Below are positions 45,325 to 57,170 of a stretch of DNA of 64,000 nucleotides, piece after piece. The DNA is taken from assembly GCA_001599595.1 (NCBI GenBank), contig BCHH01000010.1:435667-499666 (forward strand), in the 5' to 3' direction. Each line of letters starts with the position of its first letter. Within the stretch, counting starts at the first letter, position 1. The DNA is from Beverwykella pulmonaria. Taxonomy: Eukaryota > Ascomycota > Dothideomycetes > Pleosporales > Melanommataceae. The notes under the pieces were generated by a model. That model was not told the DNA's origin, searched no databases, and saw only the letters and a program-made list of their open reading frames with translations. A program made the position numbers and the translations under genes.

Positions 45325-46054
45325 ATGGCTCCCACAACACTCTCGCTTTTCTCCTTCCTCGCTCTCCTACCTCTTGCTTTTTCCTATCCTCAAGTCAATG
45401 CTAGACAGAACGAAGGTCCTGGCATCTACACTCTCACCGCCTACGCACCCAACAACCCGAAATACAACGGACTAAAAGTTGAGTACGGCGGCTCCCTGAA
45501 TCTCTTCCAAGAGAAGACGGGACAATACTGTCCCGGCCCACCTACTGTACCGAATTGTCCGAACGGCACCGACACTGTGTTCGCAGGAACATTATACCCT
45601 GTAATAAATCCAAATCCTATCCAACATCTCAAATGCATTTAACTGAATTGATGCAAAGTCCTCAATGGTCCCCGGCGGCCAAGAATTCTACGTCGACGTC
45701 GACGGCGCAACTCGCATCACAGTGCAGCACTCGCACAGCTTTCCTCCCGGGTCCTATCCCTACTACTACGGCTGGACATGGACCCCGCTCTCCTCTAATA
45801 AACATTGTACTTCCTGCCCTGCAAACGATAAATTTTACAACTGCGGCGCTCCAAGCGGCTACTTTACGTTCAAAGCCCCGGATGGGCCTGTTGGATACGA
45901 AGGCGGATTGAGGGCTTGTCCGAATCAGTGGAATCCTAATGGGACGAGTGTGTACGCTGTGACGCCTTTGTTCAATTTGACGGGGTGCGTAGAGTTGAAG
46001 GGTTTGGCGACGCACACGTATACTGGTGTTAATCCGCCGGTGTGGGCGTACTGA
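45325..46054 (+). CDS. PhiA-like secreted cell-wall protein
   Basis: Model: join(45325..45600, 45659..46054), one 58-bp phase-0 intron with a TAACTGA branch, 223 residues. A clear signal peptide (MAPTTLSLFSFLALLPLAFS) is followed by the pattern of the PhiA / IgE-binding family: IYTLTAYAPNNPKYNG, NGTDTVFAGTLYP, MVPGGQEFYVDVDGATRI, a Tyr/Trp-rich middle, FTFKAPDGPVGYEGGLRACP and a C-terminal segment with a conserved Cys. In Aspergillus PhiA is a phialide and conidium-associated wall protein and the family includes allergen-like proteins. The even number of Cys and the signal peptide suit extracellular disulfides. A role in the cell wall is inferred from family only. Confidence 0.82.
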
Positions 46055-47812
46055 GAGATTATTATGACGAGTCGGGATGATGGAGAGAAGGTCTTGTAGC
46101 ACGAACGCCTGATGGTTATTGACAGATAACATTCGATTGACATTCATACAGTCCATTCAATGTAATTATACAGAGTCTATAGTTATTGTTCTGCTCTCTT
46201 GTTGAACGAGCATGTTGATATTGACAGTACGTGAAATTCTCAAATGTCTAGCTGAAATTAAATAATTCAATCACTATCAACGTTCTAGAATGGGAATTAT
46301 GAGAGCACTTCTCTGCCTCATGCTCAGTCCTGTTTATTTTCGCCTAGCTACAGTACCAGGTCTAAACGACACTTCCAAGCCGAACTCTCTCCGACTTCTC
46401 AGGTATAGTACTGCCGTATGCCTTCTAGATGCATAATAATCCACTCGTACCTGGATTGGTCGCAAAGCTTATTCTTTTTCCCAGGTTAACATAAAGCTTG
46501 ATCTTCAAAGCACGTATCCGAATGTCCCGCGTGGCTGTGCAAGTCAGGATGCACAACTCAGGAAACAAGAGTATCCAGCCTAGGCAGTCCATGGATGAAA
46601 TGTTGTCCACAAAAACTAATGGACTGCTATTTATTAGGCAGACAGAGTAAAAAGTCAGTGGTAGTAAGTGTAAAGCAGTGTTTTAGAAATTCAGCTACGC
46701 TGCATGGCGATACTTGAACGTGTATAAAGAAAGAAAAGATAAGAGACGTGAATCGAAGCTTCGCTTGTAAGGGCAGGGCGGTGTATAGGGACGTCTACTG
46801 ACTGCAAACTACATGCTTTTATTCCTAACACTTTCAATTCCTGAGAGACACTATGCATCTACAAGCTCTCAAGTAGATTTAGGCTGCTCATATCAAAGGG
46901 AGTACAAGAGCAAGCCAATATGCCTCGCACTCGTTCACGTTCCTGCACCAAAACGTTGTACTATTTATAAGTTTGCAAGTGATCAGCCAACGCGGAGATA
47001 ACTGCCAACAATCTAACACCAAAGGCCCATTGAATCGGAAAGCCTTATGCGCTCAAGCGTAGCAATCTATCTTATTGGCTGACGTGTCTCCGGCCCCCAA
47101 CCCACTTGTCATCGGCATGGATTTTGCCAATGCTTTGCCTGACAAGGCTCGGGGTACCTTTGCGTTGATTGGTTGAATCGTAAGGTACACGTGACTTTGC
47201 GAACAGGCCAATAAACGTGGTGATAGTGCGAGACGCTAGGACACAAAGAGGAAAGACTAAGACGAATGGGGGAACTTGCGAAAGGTGAGGGGGATGGGAT
47301 CGGGACGGCGGAACTTGAATCTTGCTAGGAGGGGGGAAGGATGGGTATATATGCTTCGTTGAGTCCCTGAGGGCAGCATTCTTAGGTTATACGTTGTTTT
47401 GACACCGTTTACACACTCGTTTGACCACTCTTTGGACTTCTTGAAGCAATAGAGATTTACCAACCCTGAATTTTTTGTGTTGGCCTTTTGTTCTCGACAA
47501 TCCAACCGACCGTGCAAACCTCCTTATCTCTCGCTGATAGAGCACCGCCGTCATCTAGACTCTTACCGTGGAGTGACCGAAAGCGAGGAACGAACGAACG
47601 AACGAACGTCAACGATACCACCGACCATAGACTTCAACCGACATCCTTGAGCATCGATCAAACCGTGGACTACCATTGCCGAAGCTCCCTCACCGCACCT
47701 GACCCAAACCAAACCCGAACCTATATTCACCCAAACCAAACCAAACCTGAACCAACATTCACCTTTACCAAAACCCCACCACCACCCACTACCCTGAGGC
47801 TTCTTCCCAACC
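46055..47812. other. 1.75-kb intergenic region
   Basis: Nothing coding was recognised. 47380-47812 is the probable promoter and leader of the small membrane protein gene, with a (GAAC)5 microsatellite at 47588-47607 and C/A-rich CCAAAC repeats near 47700-47760. Confidence 0.5.
47588..47607. repeat. (GAAC)5 microsatellite
   Basis: Five perfect GAAC units in the presumed leader of the downstream small gene. Confidence 0.85.
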
Positions 47813-48123
47813 ATGGGTGACTACGCAATACCCGAGACCGTCATTGTGCTGATAGTCATGCTCCTCTCTGCGGCCCTGGTGTGCTGTGGCTACGCAGTAC
47901 ATTCCTTTGTTGTTGGGTTCCAGAGGGACGCTAACGGTATCAAGGCTTGCAGCGCGGAGCAGGCAGATTATATGAGAGAAGTAAGAGCGCGGAACATAGA
48001 AGCGTTGCATGCAGAGGGATATATGTGGCATAAATCTAGGTAAGTTCCACACATAAGGTTGTTAGGTCGGGAGCGGGCTGAGGCTGACTGATGGTGTGTA
48101 GGATCTCGGGGTCGGATGTTTGA
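47813..48123 (+). CDS. 82-residue single-pass membrane protein
   Basis: Model: join(47813..48039, 48102..48123), 82 residues, one 62-bp intron (GTAAGT, GCTGACTGATG branch region, GTAG). The second exon adds only seven codons (ISGSDV and stop). After MGDYAIPE there is one strong hydrophobic segment (TVIVLIVMLLSAALVCCGYA), then a basic/acidic soluble part (GFQRDANGIKACSAEQADYM; ARNIEALHAEGYMWHKSR). No signal-peptidase site is evident, so the helix is probably retained. I do not recognise a named family. Evidence for reality is the good splice sites, a long pyrimidine/C-rich leader and an ACC ATGG start context. Confidence 0.7.
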
Positions 48124-48445
48124 ATACCATTATAGCGTATTGCGTTTGGATTGATGGGTGCGACGGCATTACAAGAGGGAAGGTGGCTAACTATTTAACC
48201 ATATTGGCTGTGGATCTGGCGCAATGGTTGTGGGATTTATTATTATACGCGGATAGAGGTTTGGTCTGAAGCCTTTGAGGATCGAGTACATAACATGAAA
48301 AGGCGCACCAAGCAGCAGCAATCTGTTTGCACCGCTTTTTCGTTTCGGTGTCTGACTAGACGTGGATGTGTACTTTACATGATGTAGGCACTTGGTCGTA
48401 TTTCTTTGAGGGATGAATTTCGCGTTGGTAGCCGGACATGAGGTT
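48124..48445. other. Intergenic between convergent genes
   Basis: About 320 bases of 3' flank for the small membrane protein and the Zn2Cys6 factor; nothing recognised. Confidence 0.5.
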
Positions 48446-49931
48446 TTAGGCTTCTAAGAACATGAAGTCAGAATAACGATTATTATATATTCCCGATATG
48501 GTTCCGTGGTGAACGGTGTTTGACTTGGCGGTTGTCGTGAGGGCCTCATGTGGCTTCGATAAAGTCGTAAGGGCAGTCCGGAATGGTTCAAGATCTACTC
48601 CGACAACGCTGGCAGGCCACTCGATTAGATCCCATTTGGCCTCTCCCAGTACGAAAGCAGCTGCTGCAATAATATTTGGAGCCAAGTCTATCCACCAGAT
48701 ATTTTTCACTCGAGAAGGTAATATCGCATAGTGCGCCATGATCACCCATGCTTCATGTTGTTGTTGTTCTAGTAGCGTGATGAACTCAAAAGAAGACTTA
48801 GTGGGCCAGACGAGCACTGATGACCAATCGAGGACTGTTCCCACATTGTTTGTGTAGGTGGTGAGTTGCGAGACAAGCCCAAAGCATTCCCGCAAGTGTT
48901 TGAGTGATTTAGCCAAGTGGTCGAAGTGGTATTCATATTTCCGTCCCGGTTTCATCCAGATGCGTTCCAAGTTGCGCAATATGCCATCTTCCTTGATTGC
49001 CTCAGGCGAGGCTGGGACGGGATTGGGCCACCAGTCCCGATTGAGGAGAGGCGAGAGACGTCCGTCTTGAAAATGATACCAGAAAGGCACAAGGAAGACC
49101 ATCACACCGCGCAAAGAGCGAAAAATTCCCGCTGTAGTATAAACTAGCTCACGAATGGCCCTCTGTTGCTGACTGTCCGTCAACTTCTGGCTTTGCAACA
49201 GTTGTACAAGGGCCTTAGAATTTTCTGCAGCGGTGGTGAGCATGAATGAGGTCGTAACAGTATTGAAGGCGAATAGGGCTTCGGCATTTTCCTCCGTAGG
49301 ATTCGCTATCGATTTTCGGTATTGTGATAACCCGACGCTCAATTGACCAGCTGCAATATTGTTGAGTGTCCTTTGCTCCTTCTCATTACTCACGTACTGT
49401 GACAGATGAAGCGATCCCACGGCAAAGATGCCTTGTAGGACGAAAAGGTGATTTGCAGCAAGTTGGGGGATAATACTAGTCCAGATTGCCTGGGAGTTAT
49501 TGGGTGCAATAGTTGCGCTAGTAGTATTCATGAAATGATGGAGAATCTGTTGAAAACGAGGGCGAAGTATATCCGGCGAATCCTTGAGGAAACGGGTTTG
49601 AGAAAGCAAATCCAGCAACGAGGGTGGCGGCAAAGAAGAAGGCGGACTCTCAGAAGCCTGAGGAAACACATGGATTCGAGCCAATGCTTGCCCAGAATGC
49701 GCAAGAGAGGGAGACGAGAATCGAAATGTAGGGTCAAGTTTTGGAAAGCCGCACTCTATGCCACGTTTCTTGCAATTCTTGCAGGAAGGACGACCCTCAT
49801 CACACTGGTATCAGGCATTAGTAAGATCAAAGCTCTTCAGAATGCACACTCACCTTGATCCTGCGCCTTTTACATGTGGAGCAACCGAGTTTTGACTTGT
49901 GGTGAGCCCTGCGCGGTGAATTCGACGGCAT
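48446..49931 (-). CDS. Zn(II)2Cys6 transcription factor
   Basis: Model: complement(join(48446..49804, 49854..49931)), 478 residues, one 49-bp phase-0 intron. The binuclear zinc cluster has cysteines at 17, 20, 27, 34, 37 and 44 (C-x2-C-x6-C-x6-C-x2-C-x6-C), with GCSTCKRRRIKCDEGRPSC. The intron falls directly before the third cysteine, a frequent place in this family. The rest matches the fungal-specific regulatory region (for example HHFMNTTSATIAP, LLALNAL-like LFVLQGIFAVGSLHLSQY, AFNTVTTSFML). It resembles sterol-uptake-type (Upc2-like) and related regulators in layout, but the target genes are unknown. It is divergent from the GH125 mannosidase, so that gene is the nearest candidate target, which is inference. 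If the intron were missed, the protein would lose its DNA-binding domain. Confidence 0.9.
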
Positions 49932-50763
49932 CGAGCCTAGCTACCAAGAGATGACCCAAATGTCGCGAGTACAGAGGAAATCAAATCAGCATATGCAATG
50001 ACCGTTGTGTTCCTGGAGGAGCCTGGAGGTCATCAGAAAGAAGTGGCCGGAGGAACGTTGTTATTGCCGACGGCTAGCCCGAAATCAACTAGCCTTCAAA
50101 TTCGCGAGGTCTCTCCAAACCACCACAAGTTACTGGAAAGCACAACACATCTCGAGGATTCGCATGTGAACTGCTCACGCGGTCTTTCGGGTAATTATGC
50201 GTTTCCCTTCGCGCCTTCTAGACTCGTCCTAGTCGTTTCTGCAGGCACTTTTCGCCGAGCTCCAGCCACCCGCAGCCATCCCCGCAATTTGATCCCGATT
50301 CCAACGTCTTGTGCCTGTCCCGCTTCCCTGCACAGAAACTTTGAAAACCCCTCACATCATCACACGGCATGCTTTTTCCTTGGAAAAGTTCTTCGCTCCA
50401 GGCATTCTTGGTTGCCTCGTCTGGAGCACACTTTTCTCGGCTTCCTGGTTGTAAACTTCCTACCGCATTTACTCAAACTACTACACTATCGATCAGTCAG
50501 ACACGCCTAATGACGTCGAGAACGGGAACATAGGCTTGAAGATGGCTTCATGCATCGTTGCATCTGCTAGTCTGGATCCACTCATGGGACCAACAGCGGG
50601 GTACAGCAATATAGAAGGCAACTTGCCGATTGGAGTCATATGCACACATGGCGCTGTGTGCATGTCAGTACATAACTAGGCGATTTCGTCACTTTGCGTC
50701 CGTCGTACTTGTTGTTGTTCTCATTCCTCATATCTCTTTCCTGTCAATTTTGTCTCCATTACC
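49932..50763. other. Divergent promoter region, Zn2Cys6 factor / GH125
   Basis: About 830 bases between outward-facing starts. An open frame of 170 codons at 49998-50510 has no domain and is rejected. No further signal was recognised. Confidence 0.5.
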
Positions 50764-52305
50764 ATGCGTGGCATCAAGCTCTTCGCGCTATCCTCAAGTG
50801 TGTCATTATTGGTATCAGCGCAATGCCCCGATTACTCGGACTATGCGGGCAAAATCCACGAGCCACTCAGCTCTGGAAAGTATCACCTCGCATACCAACG
50901 TCCACCTAAAGAATGTCGAACCTTCAAGTCGCAAGACCTTGAAGACACCCTCATACGCATGGGGACCATAATCAAAGACCCGGATCTGTATCGTCTCTTC
51001 CTCAACACCTATCCGAACACACTCGATACGGCCATAAAATGGAAAGGTTATGCTGCAGATAATTCTGGCGAAGAATTGACCTTCATAATCACGGGCGACA
51101 TTAACGCGATGTGGCTGCGAGACTCGAGTAATCAGATGCAGAGTTACCTTCCCTTGCTGAGCGCTAGCAGTGACACGAATTCCATCGCGAGTCTATACCG
51201 GGGCACAATAAACCTCCAAGCAAGATATTTGCTCACATCGCCATATTGCAACTCCTTCCAACCTCCGATAGAAAGCAAGATTCCAATCGCAGAGAACCCG
51301 AGTGCAAGCCAAGACAAGGTGTTCCCGGTCTACTCCAACAAAACCGTCTTTGAATGTAAATACGAGCTCGACTCCCTTGCCGCATTCCTTGAGGTCTCCA
51401 CAAACTACTACGACGCTACGGGTGACTTGGCCTTCTTCGGAAAGTTCAAATGGGTGCAGGCTGTGGAAGCTATAATTAAGGTGGCTTCGGATATGATGAC
51501 GCCAACATACGGCGACGATGGGGCAGTTCTTACGAGCCCCTACACGTTCAGCCGTCTCACGACACGTGCGACCGAGACTCTCGCCAACGACGGTTTGGGG
51601 AATCCAACTGCCAATGGAACAGGCCTGATACGAAGCGCCTTCCGCCCCAGCGACGACTCGACCATCTTCCAGCTCTTCATTCCAGCCAACATGATGTTCA
51701 GCACTTATCTTGCGTCAGCTGCAGAAATCATAGCCAAGCTCGACACCTCTATCTCGGCGTCCCTCGCAGCGACAATGAGAAGGCTCTCAAATTCGCTACG
51801 CGATGCAATCGAGGCCCACGGTACGGTCACGCACCCCAAATACGGCAAGATCTACGCATTTGAAGTCGATGGCTTCGGCGGCGCGACAATCATGGATGAC
51901 GCCAACATCCCCTCTCTCTTATCCGCGCCCTTCCTCGGCTACCCTGTCGACGTAGAAACCTACAAGAACACTCGGGCACTCGCCCTTAGCGCCTCGAATC
52001 CCTATTTCATGCGTGGTCCCGTGATTAACGCAGTTGGAGGCCCACATCAAGGACCGGGCATGGCATGGCCAATGGCTTCTATTGTACGAATTTTGACCAG
52101 TGGCGACGACGATGAGATCAAGGGGGAATTGGGCCAAATTCTGTCGAGCACAAATGGCCTAGGCCTCATCCACGAGAGTGTCAATAGCTTTAATGTGTCG
52201 CATTGGTCGAGACAATGGTTCTCGTGGGCGAATGGGCTCTTTGGACAGATGATACTGGATTTGGAGGGCAGAAAGCCGGAGATACTTAAGACGAGCTTCC
52301 AGTGA
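50764..52305 (+). CDS. GH125 exo-alpha-1,6-mannosidase
   Basis: Single exon, 513 residues. A signal peptide (MRGIKLFALSSSVSLLVSAQ) is followed by a complete GH125 (formerly DUF1237) catalytic domain: FIITGDINAMWLRDSSNQMQ (about 108-126), LYRGTINLQARYLL, FECKYELDSLAAFLEVS, RSAFRPSDDSTIFQLFIPAN, FEVDGFGGATIMDDANIPSL, LSAPFLGYPVD and GLGLIHESVN. GH125 enzymes remove single mannose residues from alpha-1,6-linked N-glycan or mannan chains by inversion; the WLRD and HESVN blocks belong to the active-site set. The several NxS/T sites fit secretion. It probably acts in extracellular mannan or glycoprotein breakdown, or in the secretory pathway. Confidence 0.94.
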   Translation: MRGIKLFALSSSVSLLVSAQCPDYSDYAGKIHEPLSSGKYHLAYQRPPKECRTFKSQDLEDTLIRMGTIIKDPDLYRLFLNTYPNTLDTAIKWKGYAADNSGEELTFIITGDINAMWLRDSSNQMQSYLPLLSASSDTNSIASLYRGTINLQARYLLTSPYCNSFQPPIESKIPIAENPSASQDKVFPVYSNKTVFECKYELDSLAAFLEVSTNYYDATGDLAFFGKFKWVQAVEAIIKVASDMMTPTYGDDGAVLTSPYTFSRLTTRATETLANDGLGNPTANGTGLIRSAFRPSDDSTIFQLFIPANMMFSTYLASAAEIIAKLDTSISASLAATMRRLSNSLRDAIEAHGTVTHPKYGKIYAFEVDGFGGATIMDDANIPSLLSAPFLGYPVDVETYKNTRALALSASNPYFMRGPVINAVGGPHQGPGMAWPMASIVRILTSGDDDEIKGELGQILSSTNGLGLIHESVNSFNVSHWSRQWFSWANGLFGQMILDLEGRKPEILKTSFQ

Positions 52306-55060
52306 GCACATATGGGGTATATGGATGCGTGATTTGGCAATTTTGCATTCGTGAATGCATTTCCTTGAGTATATGCATCAATACTGCTCCATCCTTGTCT
52401 TTTTAAATTTAAGGTCTGTTAAATGATGACGTGATATCCTCGCTTCCTATATCTTCCTACCTATCGACCTTAAGGAGGCACATCTTTTGTTAAGACAATA
52501 ACAGCGCGCCATCACGTGCCTGCACGGCATAGGCTGCAGATATCTTAGCTCGTGAAACGGTTAGACTCAACCGCTTCATGCGGCCATTACATGGACACTA
52601 AAGCATTTCAAAGGAAGGAACATGAAAGAGGAGCATGAAGGCTAGGCAAAAGCCTCGATGCAATCCAAGTGCGAAGAAGCTGCGCAACTAATCTAGATAG
52701 CGGAAAGGAAAATGAATATCCTCAGAGACTGTTAGTTGATGTGACGTTGACTTAGTCAATGTGCTACCATTTTGGCTCGGGTCAGGTTTCGACTTGCGGT
52801 TGTGGGACGCGCGGGATGTGGGACGAGGTGACGCGTTCGTGGGACGGGGAGGACGAGATGAGGTCTGGGAGTAGTATGATGGTGAGGGGCCGCTTAGTGT
52901 TGTGTGATCCCATGGGCTGAGTGTCATTAATCCGTAGGGGAAGGACGATGGCGAGGTGTCGGCTTAGGATGAAGGTCTCGGGAAGACGTGGGGCGGACCG
53001 AGACCGAGAACGACGTCTATATTTTTATTTTTATGACTGTGGGCCTGGTTCGAGCGTGCTGAAGTAAGTCTAGCCGTGTAACAGAGATATCGTTCGCGAA
53101 GTCCTGTTGTAGTAAGCCGTGCGACATGTTCTTTTATTCTTCGAATCCCTGATCTATAAGAGAGTTTCGTTGCGGACGTTGGTATATGATTAAGTATTGC
53201 TTTACTGAAACTGTAACGATAGGAAATTGCATGTCATATGTATCTCCACTATACTCGAGATGAAAGGATAGCTCCTAAAGGAGCTGAGGCCACTAGACAG
53301 CGCCATTGCGTGGTCTCCCTCAGAGTGAGCATGTCGAACTTCGACATGACGTTATCTTGCCTAACTTCCTGGCTGTCTTGTCTAAATGAAAGATCTCACA
53401 AGCTGACCAAGCGGTCATACAGGTCTAGCCTAAGTGTGCAGTTCGCGCAAGTACCTTCGCTGATGCGGAGTAGCCATGCCATGGTGCCTCCAAGCGCTTC
53501 TCATGACGGCAGAGCGCCGTAGCGCAGCGGTTGCTGAATTCGGCGCGCTGCCAGCCCATCGTACATGGCTTCTCGTCTCTCCTTTTTCCTGAACAGCGAG
53601 TCGTAAAATGGTTCGATAGCGGCGTTCCTTTTCCCAATGTATAGCTGCGGCGCAGCGAGCGTGTAGGTGGCATAAAGTTGACAGGCGACTGGCGGTTTCA
53701 GGTGGCGCAGGAGGAGGCGGACGCATAACCGTGCATGAAGCTGATGGAGCTGGTCTTTGCCGTGTGAAGAGAATTGTCCGGACACCGGCTCCTCTCCACG
53801 AAGAGCAAAGACACGCAGCTGTGCGAATAGAATTGGTGTTGTGCAGGCCCGAAGCCCCGCTGAGCGTAAACCCCGCTCTTGATAGACGGCAACATCGCCG
53901 CATCATCGGGATCTGGATGCATGTGCAACGATCTCTTGCCGAGCGCATCTTGGTAAGGACGCCGCTATTCCGCTTAAGGATAAGCGCCGTCGATCGAGTC
54001 AGGGCAGCAAAGCGCCTTGGGTCGCCTCTGGTCCTGCCATTGGCTGGAGCTGGCAGGGATGCTCTTGTCATGGGAGCTGAGAATCAGAACCAGCGCCCAG
54101 GTCGAAGTCTCTCTCATCCTCCTTCGTGGGACTACAACAACACAGCTTCCTGCCATGTTCCCTTCGATGGCGTGCGGCTGGGGCGCACAACGTGCGGCCG
54201 CGGCCCACGTCCATCACACACAGAGAAACAGCCCGGACAAGCTGACTACAGCTCCTCGTCCACGGCTAGTCGTTCGGCGGTCTGGAAATGAGTATGCTTC
54301 TCGCCTCCCCACAATGCGCCGTTTGCAGCCAACGAACACACATCGTGAAGGCGCTGGCGCGTTTGAGGCTTCGGTTGCCAATAGCCTCCTCCACCACTCC
54401 CATCGAAGCTTGCCTTTTCCTTCCAGACCAAGGACAATCGGCCCACTAGTCGACGCCGCCTTGTGGACTAAAACTTGACAGTTCCATACATATCAATTCC
54501 ATCTGCTTCCCTGCCCGCTCTTCCTTCTTTCTTCTCTTCCACACCACGCTACACAGTATTTGCTGCTTCTTGGGTCCCTCTGTGCTATCGTGTTTCACAT
54601 AAGACACATTCTGTCTATCGAGTCCACCTGCATTAAGCGCCCCGGCCCCATTCTCCTTTCATACTAAGCCCACGTCCTCTCCAGCGCCAATCGCACCAAT
54701 CTCAGACTCCCATATTTTCGGGAGACACCCCGGTCATCCACAAAGTCCCCTCTACACGCTCGAGGCACCAAGCATTTTCCTTTTGGCGCTCATAGTCACC
54801 ATTTCGAATCCAATCTGCATCGTCTCTCGTCAGCCTCGCCCCAGCGTCACTGCGCACAGCTTATCTTGTTTCATACTGCCGTCTTCCAATCGCATAGACG
54901 CGAATCAGTCATCTCAGGTTGGTCCTCGGCTGTCCTCAAACATGCGTGCACGCTAACTGAACCCCAACAGCCGATCCAACATGTCTCTCTATTTTTGACT
55001 TGTTATATGCAAAACGACAGGGACTAAAGAGATTAAACGCCTTACGGCCTTAGAGCCGCA
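52306..55060. other. 2.75-kb intergenic region
   Basis: No supported gene. Overlapping frames on both strands at 53430-54290 (up to about 213 codons) have Arg/Ala/Ser-biased composition, no domain and mutually exclusive strands. 54480-55060 is pyrimidine-rich and is the probable long leader of the downstream carbohydrate-binding-like gene. Confidence 0.45.
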
Positions 55061-57170
55061 ATGCTGCCTTACATTAAACCCCCAGGCCGGCCCGATACTC
55101 TGGCAATGGCTTCTACCACGCTAGTCACTTTCCTCTTGTATGTTCGCCCCTCTGTGCCTCTCATTCTCCTTGTGTAACTCAATTCTCCTCATAGCGACTG
55201 TCCCTCTGCAGTTCGAAGTGTAGAACTGCTTGGATCTTGGGATAACTTCTCCAAGTCTTATAACCTGACAAGAGATCGTCGGAAAGGTCCTGGTATCTGG
55301 TCAGGGTGCTATACGTTTGCAGACATTATCTGCGACGGAGACGTCGAAAATATTGGTGGGATGAGAAACGGCGCACTGAAGATGGGAGGAACCTACTGGT
55401 ACTATGTAAGCCAACGACACGACTGCCATCGAGTTTGTTGCTAATTCTCTGCAGTATAAGGTGGACGATGACGAAGAGCGTCATAACCCGTCGGTGCCGT
55501 CGACAACCATGTGTCCTTTACTTCCTGGCCAACGTCTCAACGTCCTCGAGGTTCCAATGGAGTCGAGGAGCTGCAGCAACTCTGAAAGTCCTGATGTCTT
55601 CACACGCAACCCACAAGACAAGTTCCAAACGCCAGTGCCTCCGAAACCTCTCCCTTCCCCTCGACTCGGAGATCTCTGCATAGAGTCTTATACCGTTCCA
55701 ATGCACCCACTCCGAGGAAGTCCACGGTCAGCTACGTATCCCCCAACTGACCGATCAATGTCAAGTGGATTTGAACGACATGCTCGAAGCGCGTCATCTA
55801 CATCACCGCAGCACTCAAGAGGGGCTGTATTCACCGAATTCAAGGGCTTGAAAGACAGGCTGGTAGCCTCAAAGAGGTCAGCATCTACTAGCCCTCGACT
55901 ACCAACAGGCGTGAGGGAGCTGCAGATAGGAGCGCCAATCCTAGTCAGTACTACCGCCGAGGATGTGAATCTTGTACCGTTATCACGAACTTCGGCATCA
56001 CTGCGAGTTCCCCGGACACTATCGCCTCAACCATCCTCTAATACGGCCAATATAAGGAGAGAGTTCTCACCCCTTGGATCACATCCAATTGATCCTCCTC
56101 AGGATTTTGATTTTGGCTTTTCAAAACGTGCTTCTAGTGATGAGAAGCGGTCGTCTAGGCATTCCCGGTCTCGAACATCATTAACTGTTACCGCACCCGA
56201 ATTCAAGTTGAGCACTGGACGTGCCAGGGCCAATTCCGCTGACACTAGGCGGACACGGCATTATCTCTCGCCCAACGAGCCCTGGGTCTCATCTCCGAAA
56301 CCTCATCAAAGCTTCGACAAAGAAGTCGAGCCAGCGCCCGTGCTGCAGGGGCCCTCTGCGTTGCTTGAGCCTCCATCTTCAGCCGACCGTCCATCTTCAA
56401 GCCATGGTGGTGACCGAAGCCCATCATTACGGAGGTTGCCACTCGACAAGGACAAGGATCTTCCACCTTTGCCTCGATATCTGGTTCCCGCCCCACTATT
56501 CGCGTGCAACAGCACTGCTCCAAGCCCAGTCTTGGCACAAGGCGAAGACGAGCAAGTGCTAAAGCAAGAGCAAGACCTGGAGCCGGAGTCGGAATTGGAG
56601 CAGGAGCAAGAACTCGATCTGAAGAAGGAAGCCGAGATCCGCCTGGTCACAGAAATGCGCGGCCACTTCTCTACCTGGACCACCGAATCTTCCGCATTCA
56701 GCTGCACGACCACAGACGAAGACGCCGTTCACTCGCCCACCTTCAGCTCCCTCACCAGCGACTCCAGTGACATGAGCGGATCCCCACAATGCGTGTTCGG
56801 CCCCTTCACGCACGGCGACCAAACCTACGCTCTCGCCGACAAAGATATTGAAGATGGGTCATTCCTTTCCTCGCTGTCTTCCTCGCCACCAAAGCTCCAA
56901 CTCGACCCACTCCATATTTCTACATTCGGCCCAAGTATCCTCACAATGGATGTGAGGTTGGAGGACGAGGCTCCTCGCAGACAGGCCAAGTGTTATGGCC
57001 TCGGGTTCCAGGGCTATAGTCTCCCTGAAGATGAGACAGAGAGCCAGACTACTATCACGAAGGTCACCAGTCACGAAGGACCGGCGATTGCGAATGGAAG
57101 GGAGTCGTCCGTCAGTCATCTAGAGAAGCTGATGAGTGAGTTTGGATATTTGGGTGATGCTGTGCTGTGA
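55061..57170 (+). CDS. Protein with N-terminal AMPK-type carbohydrate-binding-like domain
   Basis: Model: join(55061..55137, 55195..55405, 55455..57170), 667 residues; introns of 57 and 49 bp. The first 110 residues form a compact E-set-like block: TLVTFLF / DCPSAVRSVELLGSWDNFSK, GPGIWSGCYTF, GALKMGGTYWYYYKVDDDEE, then STTMCPLLPGQRLNVLEVP. The order SVELLGSWDNF ... W ... L..G.Y.YYY resembles CBM48 / AMPK-beta glycogen-binding domains; this is a resemblance by eye. The rest is low-complexity Ser/Pro-rich with a Glu/Gln/Leu acidic stretch (about 458-492). The C-terminus (SVSHLEKLMSEFGYLGDAVL) looks conserved. I know the layout from fungal hypothetical proteins; a scaffold binding glycogen or other glucan is inference. 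Confidence 0.82.

Noticed and set aside
49998..50510. 170-codon plus-strand frame
   Set aside because: Lies in the divergent promoter of the Zn2Cys6 and GH125 genes; no recognisable motif.
53430..54071. 213-codon minus-strand frame
   Set aside because: Overlaps a comparable plus-strand frame, low-complexity composition, no domain or splice support.
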